Shown: positions 33,801-40,715 of the stretch, one piece after another | How the letters are laid out: each line of letters begins with the position of its first letter | How positions within the stretch are numbered: the first letter of the stretch is position 1 | Assembly (NCBI GenBank): GCA_017520845.1 | Contig: JAFXEU010000094.1 | Coordinates: 1-58,293, forward strand | Length of the DNA stretch: 58,293 bases | Direction of reading: 5' to 3' | Source of the DNA: Kiritimatiellia bacterium | Lineage (GTDB): Bacteria > Verrucomicrobiota > Kiritimatiellia > RFP12 > UBA1067 | Notes under the pieces: generated by a model | What the model saw: the letters and a program-made list of their open reading frames with translations, nothing else | Database searches by the model: none | What the model was told of the DNA's origin: nothing | Program-made: the position numbers and the translations under genes

Positions 33801-35843
33801 TGAATTAATCTTGCCGGTAAGCTTATTCCCGCTATAATCAAGCGCTACTGATTTATCAATATCAGTTCCTAAAACAAGATTGCCGACATTAACACTGTCA
33901 GTAAACTTAATTGTACCCTCCGTAACCGTAGTTGTCTTTCCCTCTCGAGAAAGAGAAAGCTCAAGCGTTCCCAAACCTGTCTTTTCAATCTCCTGGGATA
34001 GTGCCGCAGAAATTGTGCCTGTAACGCCTTCGTCAACGATAATATTAGATGCGGTCAGCAGAGACGGGCTCTCTTCCCCTTCTTTAGCGGAAATTACGGC
34101 ATTCGCGCTAAAGTGCAACTCCGCTACAGATGCAGATGCATCAAGTATCGCAGATGAATTGTGGATTGAAAATACGGCGTTATTTCCATCTGTCCACCAA
34201 GCTACTTCAGCACCCTTCGTCCACGCGCCTTCATCACTCCAGTTAGCACTCGTTCCGTTCCACACGAAATCATCGGCGGTAATTGTTAGTACCGCGACAC
34301 CATCCTTAGTTGAAACAGAATGAGGAACGACCAAACTGCCAAGCTTAGGTTGAATATTTAACTTGGCGATATCATCAACCGCAAAAAGACTGAAGACTTG
34401 CCCTGTTTTAGGCACCTCTGAAAAATTAATATTAATAGTCGCAGGATTGTCAGATGTTGCTTCAATATTTAAGGCTGTAGCCGTTATTGCATCAATAGCC
34501 TCTGCATTACCATCAATATCAAGAACTGCATTGGACTTAAGCGTCAACGAATCAAGTGCGTATGTCCCTACAACACCATCCCGCGTAAAGTAGTCCGTCG
34601 TACCGCCGCTCGCAAGCTCAATACCGGGTGAATTATCTGCAACATCCGCGCCTTCTAATTTAAGGCTGCCGCCTTTGGTCGCTGCCAATACGATGTTTTC
34701 TGCTGAAAGTGAACCCGACAAAACAAGCGTTCCTCCATCAGCCCTAAAAGCCTTGGAAGCATAACCAAGGGTTGATGTCCACATACCATTAGAGACAACC
34801 ATAGGTCCAGTAAAGGTCATACCCTGGCTACCGTTAGACGAAACCTTATTCCACGTAATTGAGCCTTCGCCGATTTTCGTTATACCGCCTTCACCCTTTA
34901 AGGAAGACGCATTTTGATCACAAGTGAGCGATTTGCCAGACGGTATGTCGATGGTAAGGCCGTTGGACTGGATTTCATACACGTCGCCGACGTCAGACCG
35001 GTGTCCTATGAAGGAACTTTTTTTGCCGTTCCAATGGATCGTCGCCCCGTCGAACGTCACGTATGGGGAGGGATAGGGGCCATCAGCGTATATCTGCCCG
35101 GTGGTTATTTCAGAACCAGGACCGAATGTTATTTTCGTGTAGCTGTTCGCCGTATCGGAGACGATTCCGTTGCTGCTCTCGCCAAGTATGATCTGGCCGC
35201 TTTCAAGCGTTATGAACGAGTTTGTTATGGCGATGTCGTTTTTTACGGTTTTCGCCTTGCGCGTGCTGGAGGTAGTGCCGAATTTGAGACTCTTGTCGCT
35301 CGCAAGGGAAAGCGTGCTTCCGCCAGTCATCACGAACTTCGTCGTGTTGTTTTTTCCGTCAGTCTGCGATTTGTTGTTCCAGAGGCCTCCTATCCACACA
35401 TCTGCGGCACTCGTGAACTTCCCGCCGTTGGAAAGGTTCAGCTCGACATTGCCGTATCGGAACGGTAAGTAGAAAATTTCTCCGCTCGATGTCATATTGA
35501 ACTCGCCGCCGTCGATCAGGTTGAGCGTCCAAGTGTTGTTGAAGTAGGTCTGCTTCTCGCAGTTGACGATTGCTCCGCTGCCGATTGTGTAAGTCCCTTC
35601 CGTCCAACCGGCCGAACCCTGTTGCGTGGAATTGAGATTTATCGTTCCGTTCTGCAGTTCTTTGTTTACATACTGCCCGAAGGACGACGAGTCTGTGTAG
35701 GTTATCGTCGCGCCGTCGAGATCAACGACTACATCCGCCAGTGCCGGGAGGGTCGCGCTTGTCGCGACCGCGAAAAGGACGGCGAGGAGAAAACTTAGAG
35801 TTTCACCCCTACCCCTGAGTTTTTTGCAAGTTATAAGACTCAT
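27819..35843 (-). CDS. Giant secreted beta-helix protein with an internal SGNH esterase domain
   Basis: About 2674 residues. The start MSLITCKKLRG (ATG 35841-35843, Shine-Dalgarno AAGGA) precedes a hydrophobic signal (LSFLLAVLFAVATSATLPALA). Residues 50-1150 consist of autotransporter-associated beta-strand repeats. An SGNH hydrolase follows at about residues 1160-1365: GDSITQG (Ser), GISGDG (Gly), IGTNDIG (Asn), DKLHLNWAG (Asp/His). After it, further segments include a lectin-like region and more repeats (IDGEEAIKVTAITNLSSSSH) shared with the protein at 40716. It ends in TRIIVR. The start contains GGGGTAGGGG instead of a long G-run, so it looks locked in frame. Likely surface-exposed; the esterase may deacetylate glycans. 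Confidence 0.85.
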   Translation of the reverse strand: MSLITCKKLRGRGETLSFLLAVLFAVATSATLPALADVVVDLDGATITYTDSSSFGQYVNKELQNGTINLNSTQQGSAGWTEGTYTIGSGAIVNCEKQTYFNNTWTLNLIDGGEFNMTSSGEIFYLPFRYGNVELNLSNGGKFTSAADVWIGGLWNNKSQTDGKNNTTKFVMTGGSTLSLASDKSLKFGTTSSTRKAKTVKNDIAITNSFITLESGQIILGESSNGIVSDTANSYTKITFGPGSEITTGQIYADGPYPSPYVTFDGATIHWNGKKSSFIGHRSDVGDVYEIQSNGLTIDIPSGKSLTCDQNASSLKGEGGITKIGEGSITWNKVSSNGSQGMTFTGPMVVSNGMWTSTLGYASKAFRADGGTLVLSGSLSAENIVLAATKGGSLKLEGADVADNSPGIELASGGTTDYFTRDGVVGTYALDSLTLKSNAVLDIDGNAEAIDAITATALNIEATSDNPATININFSEVPKTGQVFSLFAVDDIAKLNIQPKLGSLVVPHSVSTKDGVAVLTITADDFVWNGTSANWSDEGAWTKGAEVAWWTDGNNAVFSIHNSSAILDASASVAELHFSANAVISAKEGEESPSLLTASNIIVDEGVTGTISAALSQEIEKTGLGTLELSLSREGKTTTVTEGTIKFTDSVNVGNLVLGTDIDKSVALDYSGNKLTGKINSYMNIATSSGGNATLKNGEYQYTETFRVWNGSLTIAEDATVVMDSSANRWVCVGGNNADSESATDVDARLIIDGGSITNNTGSHLGVGDFGSAPSKATMIVKNGGTYVGKSNAYIAQGAEGHLIVDGEGSSVTVSTLYFNGETRDEEGEDGYVSVTNGGLVAVKGITRNKGNANGYFNFDGGTLKATASGTLIAAHEKFFVNVNAAGGTIDNGGFDVTVTEDLIGAGELTLAGEGTTTIAGKLEVGALKVSKGSKLAFSSLNADTAAAKASEFIFKDGSSIVLPKSLAMGSYKLFELSSGEFSSDVLAKCSIEGIAIPYELKVEGNLIKILIDKNCLLFKNMNKTSQEITGEVSFYGEGALDAETLTFTEKAKLILDPIKTPVYIWGSEEGKGFIFANGAKIALSPNYAGMTCGKITLMTFKSEYARNLPENLDDVFDASSIATGAEWSITLEDVADANVYRKNLVLTVGDYENAPEIKILPIGDSITQGVTKDSQGDYPQYRTAIAARLAANGYKPKMVGVWKYAPKNAANVVMSEDWVWHCGISGDGIKTSPNTASSQRGGVRDNLHLYLDIAGYADVITLLIGTNDIGAGDAADEVYASFKALIENISAERPNAKIIGATLLDRNESTSENHQKIIAFNDLLKSDWAAKKLPSNFVLLDLYSMVPITSDNFFTDKLHLNWAGCSLTSEAFAEKIMEALPLSGENAFGGTQDDTVTDEAQVALGADVLVPETYRGGMERAFVIDAETPANVFTKASPYTSVGASVSLTRKVKRAGYYMELVRAGTSRRRFVWVDFDAEGKTLDDIDFPWSGENMQFIAENMHVYSNDSSIRNVSSDKVGVKGIIEGTYHNYTAPDALEGAPKDVFGSSDTYGWNDTMGSGNAGYGCFQAHRIFSQEEGDAHWNDAQVLFAWNRWGSSTATDEIGIGDYACHANGVGNTMDYTWTSEKGTDGLPDTVTASAYQVRRLEIWASFEEEARTGVWTGAAGNNLLSDENNWSNNTLPGTEDTVFIGVSDDVELVCDGAFAVNAIEISGDGKLEISGSGSIAVASSIIRMGASRPVINVPVEFKSGDEYVAIDVTGEVDFQGGVTGTIPVNHTTFYGNYTLKASSWDVSKAFTLAENATVSAGNTTINTSGTELLNSKAGSTLIISRLNLNVSGNIFGTFAGNLTVNYIYQYNHGGVSFNSGFSGVLRVNGIHHHSGSSVRDFAFKPDSSATIIIGGGSCGIEMQRGYFQVNGYTFHSSGNWEFDITNSNYGGDDRTGRTVIGENGIIVDTSHYDDPTLEGHTVSVNNSSDRPAHIAVIGAGGMTAIGNGTFKFNTPGTFTGGFTASNDVTVVVKKGVYPGKGDVTIRDTATLKLVDSASGTVPVAGKLTMEGGSTLHVPQFSASVVPISVNSLEFVNVENNKKVALKIDSGSLINGYNVILESDNAIPENAWSMIDVDISSDSVSIPEGMETLYVTQGNALCILVKGANDCIWTGSGEAPAFSEQANWRDGKTPSNGANLYIPASSDITIINDIENFSPASITFSAGSGAVTIDGEEAIKVTAITNLSSSSHTINVPVYFNEAIAVVQNARGYKTRSESHIVFSGGAYANEGETIASWDDGYSWAVFGNYVYSNNSDSPYTVKDYKRVESDDIRFVVGDNSTLFIPYAGDMRELEICSGSVVNVGEMRLTGSKDRVTHKNLGEIVVTNLILTGKDDRFLTYDQSGNVSSVFKFMSVTNELSSNWFYLSDGNKATRHTVYVGELGLNFSQSATGAYCIGRNVDGNVETIRPWYSDFVIADHGNTNARIVFNREVIFCTDDENGVGRKITVDTVTRGYSAPTITVSGSGILQINKMAQQDKTPQPPVSVIDTATLAYKPGASLGSGLTTVNAGATFQVAESGEVALDGDLNLADGAKLKFTFSKRNIAPVLDVAEKTVTLGENKALTVAIDGVKRPCAGRHVLTSGGKFAEAVVSLDGNHPKWVLGVGVNDDGNIYADIKPIGTRIIVR

Positions 35844-35918
35844 GAGTTTATCCTTTCTGGTTTTAGGCTTCATGAAATTGAACTAATGGCGGCATAACAT
35901 AGCCATCTTTCTGAAAAT

Positions 35919-35997
35919 ATTTTAACATAACGCGCTAATCAAGAAAAGCACAAGTTATTGCAAATTCCTGTCACGGCCAATTGCAAAATCCTGTCAC
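35919..35997 (-). promoter_or_regulatory. Shared regulatory promoter, copy C (giant surface gene)
   Basis: Distal repeat at 35980-35997 and proximal repeat at 35957-35974, 23-bp period, 32 bp to TGTTAAAAT (hexamer 35919-35924). The leader to the ATG at 35843 is about 76 nt and ends in the common GAAAGGATAAACTC. Confidence 0.85.
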
Positions 35998-35999
35998 AT

Positions 36000-36246
36000 G
36001 AATGGGGAACGTATCCCCCGACGACCGAAGGGAGGAGTCGCCGAAGGCGATGCCCTAGCAGGGGTGGGAATGGGGAATGGTAGTGGTAGATATGAGTAAT
36101 GAGAATAGCGGTGGAAAATAGCGGTAGCGGTAGAAAAAAATATCCACTCTTCACCTTCACCTGACTCCTAACCCCTAACTCCTGACTCCAAACCCCTATC
36201 TACACCCACACCTAACGACTAACCTCTAACCACTGACGACTAACCA
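36000..36246. repeat. Degenerate short-repeat intergenic element with extra hairpin
   Basis: This is the gene-free stretch between promoter copy C and the stop of the AAA-ATPase gene. The right half (36130-36215) repeats the TATCCACTCTTCACC to CACACCTAACGACTA core of 24715-24790 nearly base for base. The left part has GGGGAATGGGGAA units and a separate hairpin (TCGCCGAAGGCGA, about 36028-36050). Several GTTAGTC units (minus strand) run up to the stop codon. No gene seen. Confidence 0.65.
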
Positions 36247-37806
36247 CTAACAACTCTCAACCAACTCTTCTACGATCGTACGCTTTTCAGACGAGAAAGA
36301 TATACCGATAAGCGTTAAGCGCTTACCTGAAAGCACGTACTTGCCGGCATACTCCTTACCCTTTATCTGCGCCATCGCTTCTGAGGCCGGTTTATCAAGC
36401 TTAAACTCGATAATGTAAATGTCGTTCGGAAGATCAACGACCATATCCATCCGCCCGTCGTGCGTCTTCACTTCGCCGTTGACGTTAACGCCAATCGAGC
36501 GCAAAACGACATAGCAAACAGTCTGCCACATCTGCTCGTTCTGGCGATCGGTCATATCGTAAGGAATATCGGTAAAGAACGACTTAAGAGCCTTTAAGAA
36601 CTTGGGAACATCATGCTCGTAAAGCGCATCTCCGGCGGTAAAAGCGTAGCTGGAAGTATAAGAAACATCGCGCCCCGTATACGCACCGACAACATCCCTT
36701 AGAAAGGAATTTTCAACCTCAAGATTGGGCAGTTTAAGCGTATACCGGCGCGACGCACCGCGCTGACGAAACGAATCAATCGTAAGATACCCCGTCTGGT
36801 AAAGAAGCGTAACCCCCTTCGGGTCTGTCGGCTCATAGTTACTAAGCTCAGGTTCCTCAATATCAACACAAGAGAAGTCAAGCGGCCGCGATTTGAGAAT
36901 GTCGATAAGGAACGTCGGCATCGCAGTCTCGGCCCAGTAGTTTGAAAATTTATCATTATCAAAACAAAGACCGAGTGAGACGGGATTGATTACTGGCAAT
37001 GCGTTTTCTTCAAAACGGTAGCCGTCATACCATTCAATAATCTTTGCAAAAGCCTCTGAGTCCGTTAAGCCGTTCGCTTCAGCCAGTTCATGAATACGCC
37101 CAGGAAAATACTTCAACACCTCATCGTGGGTATAACCGAAAAGCGTAGCCGCTTTCGCGTGCATCGTCCAATCCTTGAGGTTATTCAAGTCGGAGAAGAT
37201 CGACACCTTTGAGAATTTAGATACGCCTGTCAAAAATGTAAAGCGCTGCTTTGATTCAAGCGTCTTGACGACAGAGTAAAACGCCTTAAGCGCGTCGCGA
37301 AACTCCGTGACGTCAGACTTCATCAAATGCCCCAAAAGCGGCTTGTCGTACTCGTCAATCAACAAGACCATCTGTCCGTCGGCAGACTTCGCGGCAAGTG
37401 CGTCAATTAGATTAGTGAGCAACGTAGACGGCAAAGATCCTGAAGGATTATCAATGCCAAGTTCTGCAGCGCGGCGATGAAGTTGCGATACGAGCAATTC
37501 ATTAAACTCATCAACATTCCGAGCCTGCATTGAACCCATATCAAGATGCAAGACAGGCCACTTCTTCGACCAATCCCATTTAGGCTCAATATTAAGCCCT
37601 GAAAAAAGTTCGCGCTCCCCTTGAAACAATGACTTTAACGTGGAAACCGCGAGCGACTTACCGAACCTGCGAGGACGGGCGATAAAAAACTGCTTCCCGA
37701 CATCACCCGATGCCATAGCATACAAGGCGTCCGTCTTATCAACGTACGTAAAGCCTTTGTTTCGCAATTCAGCGAATGTGTAAATATCTGTCGCAATCTT
37801 TTCCAT
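36247..37806 (-). CDS. AAA-ATPase-like protein with PDDEXK_9 nuclease-like C-terminus
   Basis: This belongs to the AAA-ATPase_like (PF09820) / PDDEXK_9 (PF08011) family common in gut anaerobes. The typical opening is IATDIYTFAELRNKGFTYVDKT, with FFIARPRRFGKSLAVSTL as the P-loop (about residues 38-55) and VLLIDEYDKPL as Walker B. The C-terminal core GRMDMVVDLPNDIYIIEFKLD gives D...ExK. Its function is unsettled. The start is placed at the ATG 37804-37806 (MEKIATD), because TGCTATAAT lies 7 nt upstream; this implies a leaderless transcript. An open frame continues 72 nt further but would need to be transcribed from elsewhere. Confidence 0.86.
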   Translation of the reverse strand: MEKIATDIYTFAELRNKGFTYVDKTDALYAMASGDVGKQFFIARPRRFGKSLAVSTLKSLFQGERELFSGLNIEPKWDWSKKWPVLHLDMGSMQARNVDEFNELLVSQLHRRAAELGIDNPSGSLPSTLLTNLIDALAAKSADGQMVLLIDEYDKPLLGHLMKSDVTEFRDALKAFYSVVKTLESKQRFTFLTGVSKFSKVSIFSDLNNLKDWTMHAKAATLFGYTHDEVLKYFPGRIHELAEANGLTDSEAFAKIIEWYDGYRFEENALPVINPVSLGLCFDNDKFSNYWAETAMPTFLIDILKSRPLDFSCVDIEEPELSNYEPTDPKGVTLLYQTGYLTIDSFRQRGASRRYTLKLPNLEVENSFLRDVVGAYTGRDVSYTSSYAFTAGDALYEHDVPKFLKALKSFFTDIPYDMTDRQNEQMWQTVCYVVLRSIGVNVNGEVKTHDGRMDMVVDLPNDIYIIEFKLDKPASEAMAQIKGKEYAGKYVLSGKRLTLIGISFSSEKRTIVEELVESC

Positions 37807-37813
37807 TGCAGAT

Positions 37814-37822
37814 ATTATAGCA
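37814..37822 (-). promoter_or_regulatory. Extended -10 placing the transcript start on the ATPase ATG
   Basis: The minus strand reads TGCTATAAT followed by seven bases and then ATG GAA AAG. Transcription would start at or next to the A of the ATG. No Shine-Dalgarno sequence can fit in between. Confidence 0.6.
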
Positions 37823-37930
37823 TTTTTTGGAGAGAATGAGTGTAATCGGTCAGTGAGCGGAGCATTCGCCGCGCTCACTGAAAATTTAGCGCTTCCGATT
37901 CAGACGCAAGAGGCGTGTCCCCTTTACTGG

Positions 37931-38030
37931 TTAAAGGTGAAGGTGAAGAGAGGCGAGAGTTCGAGTTCAGAGTTTGTTGTAGAGAAAAGCGGTAGCGGTA
38001 GATATGAAGAATAAATATCCACTTTTCATT
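37931..38030. repeat. Degenerate short-repeat intergenic element, left-half copy
   Basis: From AAAGGTGAAGGTGAAGAG through GAGAAAAGCGGTAGCGGTAG this copy is almost the same as 24606-24673, then diverges after AATATCCAC. It lies between the GH92 stop (38060) and the ATPase start. Only half the element is present, so the long hairpin cannot form here. Confidence 0.65.
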
Positions 38031-38059
38031 GTACGCGAGAGTTAGGATTTATCTTCATA

Positions 38060-40681
38060 TCATTTTACAAAACGCAACGTTCCGCCACTGATTACATCTT
38101 TGTGATTTATAGTAGCGCGATCGATCGTCTTGCCGTTCAGCATGACTTTTTTATCTGACTTACCCGCGCAATCCGAGGTAATACGAAAGGTCTTTCCGTT
38201 TGGAGTTTTAATCGAAATTTCATCAAACTGAGATTCTCCTAAAACGTATTCTCCGCCGCACGGATCGAACGGATAAAACCCGAGCGAACTGAAGACATAC
38301 CACGCGCTCATCTGTCCGCAGTCCTCGTTGCCGCAAATTCCGTCTGGCGTGACGTAATATTGGGTTTCACAGACTTCCCTGACATATTTTGCGGTCAGAT
38401 CACGACGGCCGAGAAGCGAGAAGAAATATATATTGTGATGGCTTGGCTCGTTGCCGTGGCAATATTGGCCTATAAGACCAGTCACATCAGCGAGCTTGCC
38501 GGCAGACTTGGAAGAATCCTCATTGAAAAGATTTACAAGCCGTTCAACGGCTTTGGCTTTTCCGCCGAGCAATTTCACAAGCAGTTCGGGCTCCTGCATA
38601 ACATGCCAATTCCAGTGAAAGGCGTTACCTTCCGTGTATTCACAGTCGGCGATATGGCTAACCCTGTACGGATCAAAATTCTTACCCCAATTGCCTCGGG
38701 AATCCTTGCCGCGCATAAAAAGCGTAGCCGAATCGAACACGTTCGTCCAGTTACGCGAACGGTTATGGAAGAAAGCGGCATCCTCGGCTTTACCGAGCGC
38801 CTTCGCGAATCGCGCCGCGCAAGATTGATCATAGCAATCTTCCAACAGGCGTGAGACGCTCTCGTCTTTTATAATGTCGCACGGATAATACCCGTACTTT
38901 TCAATAAGATCATACCTGGCTTTATGCCGCTTGCGGTTCTTCGTCAATGTAGTCTTAACGCAATCAAAAGCCGTCTCCCAATCAACGCCTTCAAAGCCCT
39001 TCAAGTAAGCGTCGACAATCATCGGAACAGAATGAACGCCGATCATGCACTGGTTGTCGCGTCCCCAAAGCGTCCAAACCGGAAGAAATCCGTTACGGTC
39101 AAAATGCCACAACATCGAATTGACAAAATACGGCACATATTCAGGCGTTAAGATCGTGTATAAGGGACCCGCCGCGCGATATATATCCCAGCATGAAAAA
39201 GTGGAATAAAGCGGCTCCTCGCCGACATCACTGAGGCGATTGGGCTGGAAGCAAAGATGATATATCGCCGTATAAAGAACTTTAAGATCATTTAGCTCGC
39301 CCTTTGCGCCGACGCGCGAAAGGAGGCTGCGCCACTTAGCGCGCACGGCTCCGAGCGTACCGTCGAAATCCCATCCCGGAATCTCGGCATCGATATTGCC
39401 TCTCGCGCCCTTCTCCGACGAGCGCGACAGGGAGACTTTAAGATACAGCTCGTCACCCTCTTTGAGATTATCGAAGGAATAAACGGTCAGAGGTATCCGA
39501 TCGCTGCCGATTCGGGCGATTACACGCGCAGCGGTAGGTTCCGCCGAAACTTCCCATGCGAAATAATAATCGCGGTCCGGCCAGCCGCGCCTGTCGCCGA
39601 CATGACCTGAAACACGGCGATTCTTCATGGGCCTAATGTCCGCCGCCGCTACGCGCCCGTGCCCCCATGTCGGATCGTATAAAAGCCTTGCAGGCCCCTT
39701 AGGAAATTTAATTCTGTAAACGGCAACGTGCTCAGAGCACGTAACTTCCACTTTAATCCCGCTTTTAAGCTCGACGGCGTAATATCCGGGACTCGCCTTT
39801 TCACGCGCCTTGATGATACCATCCTTAAATTCACGTTTCGCCGCCTCGTCGATATCCCCGATAAACGGCATAAACGCAACATCCGAAAAGTCGGAGCATC
39901 CCGTTCCGCTTAAATGGGTCTGTGAAAAACGCTTGATGCTCTCATCCCCGTGCTGATAGCTCGAAGTTCGCTCCCAACCCTCAAGCCCGGTATCGGGACC
40001 GGGCTGAACCATGCCGAAGGGATACGCGGCGGCCGGCGTAGTATGACCGACACCGGCAGTGCCGATAAAAGGATCAACAAAATCAAGAATATCCTCAGCG
40101 TCGGCAGACGAAACAATCTTTGGCGCTTTAACCTTCTCGATTTCGCCGAATAACCGCTTACAGCCTAACGTTTTAAAGCCGCAGGAATAAAAGCGGGTCA
40201 CTTTATCAAGTTCAATCCAGTTTTCTCCGTCATTAGAACCTAAAAACCGCCATGATGCCGGGTTGCGCTCCGGAAAATCATTTGCGGTATACCAGGCATA
40301 TCCGGAAACCTTCCTCGGGTTCTTGAAATTAAACTCAAGGTAAACCGCAGAATGCTGTTTTTTGTCGGCGTTAAAACCGGCTCGCCAATCAAGCCATTTG
40401 GTATCCAAGTCGCCGTCTACGGCATTCTCGGGGCCTTCGCCGTCCGGCCAGGGCCTACCGATTCCGTAACCGTGGGAGTCATATTTGAAAGTAAAGTCCA
40501 AGCGGGGAATCTTAGTCCCCGATTCGTCATACAGTTCAACCTCTGAAAGCTGCATTGAAGAGCTTCCGTTTCTGGGCGCGTCAACCGTAAAACGGTAGAA
40601 TTTGAATTGTGCGCCCTCGGCGAAAGTCCCGGCGCTCGCAAACGCCAGGACCAAGCCGACAACCGTCTTTTTTATTTTCAT
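38060..40681 (-). CDS. Secreted GH92 alpha-mannosidase with N-terminal discoidin-like domain
   Basis: GH92 enzymes are Ca2+-dependent exo-alpha-mannosidases. After a signal peptide (residues 1-22, ending GTFAEG), an F5/8-type domain covers about residues 25-180 (FLGSNDGENWIELDKV). The GH92 part then begins with VDPFIGTAGVGHTTPAAAYPFGMVQPGPDT. Diagnostic segments are HLSGTGCSDF, YTEGNAFHWNWHV and GNEDCGQMSAWYVFSSLGFYPFDP. The length (873 aa) fits with the extra domain. The gene follows the surface protein at 40716 by 34 nt, so it belongs to the transcript of promoter D. The likely target is mannan or N-glycan mannose. Confidence 0.93.
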   Translation of the reverse strand: MKIKKTVVGLVLAFASAGTFAEGAQFKFYRFTVDAPRNGSSSMQLSEVELYDESGTKIPRLDFTFKYDSHGYGIGRPWPDGEGPENAVDGDLDTKWLDWRAGFNADKKQHSAVYLEFNFKNPRKVSGYAWYTANDFPERNPASWRFLGSNDGENWIELDKVTRFYSCGFKTLGCKRLFGEIEKVKAPKIVSSADAEDILDFVDPFIGTAGVGHTTPAAAYPFGMVQPGPDTGLEGWERTSSYQHGDESIKRFSQTHLSGTGCSDFSDVAFMPFIGDIDEAAKREFKDGIIKAREKASPGYYAVELKSGIKVEVTCSEHVAVYRIKFPKGPARLLYDPTWGHGRVAAADIRPMKNRRVSGHVGDRRGWPDRDYYFAWEVSAEPTAARVIARIGSDRIPLTVYSFDNLKEGDELYLKVSLSRSSEKGARGNIDAEIPGWDFDGTLGAVRAKWRSLLSRVGAKGELNDLKVLYTAIYHLCFQPNRLSDVGEEPLYSTFSCWDIYRAAGPLYTILTPEYVPYFVNSMLWHFDRNGFLPVWTLWGRDNQCMIGVHSVPMIVDAYLKGFEGVDWETAFDCVKTTLTKNRKRHKARYDLIEKYGYYPCDIIKDESVSRLLEDCYDQSCAARFAKALGKAEDAAFFHNRSRNWTNVFDSATLFMRGKDSRGNWGKNFDPYRVSHIADCEYTEGNAFHWNWHVMQEPELLVKLLGGKAKAVERLVNLFNEDSSKSAGKLADVTGLIGQYCHGNEPSHHNIYFFSLLGRRDLTAKYVREVCETQYYVTPDGICGNEDCGQMSAWYVFSSLGFYPFDPCGGEYVLGESQFDEISIKTPNGKTFRITSDCAGKSDKKVMLNGKTIDRATINHKDVISGGTLRFVK

Positions 40682-40715
40682 TTTTTTTAGTTCTTTCTAA
40701 TTAGTTCTTCGGCGA

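Noticed and set aside
35939..36160. A 73-codon minus-strand frame in the intergenic element
   Set aside because: It runs through the regulatory repeats of promoter C and low-complexity sequence; not a plausible gene.
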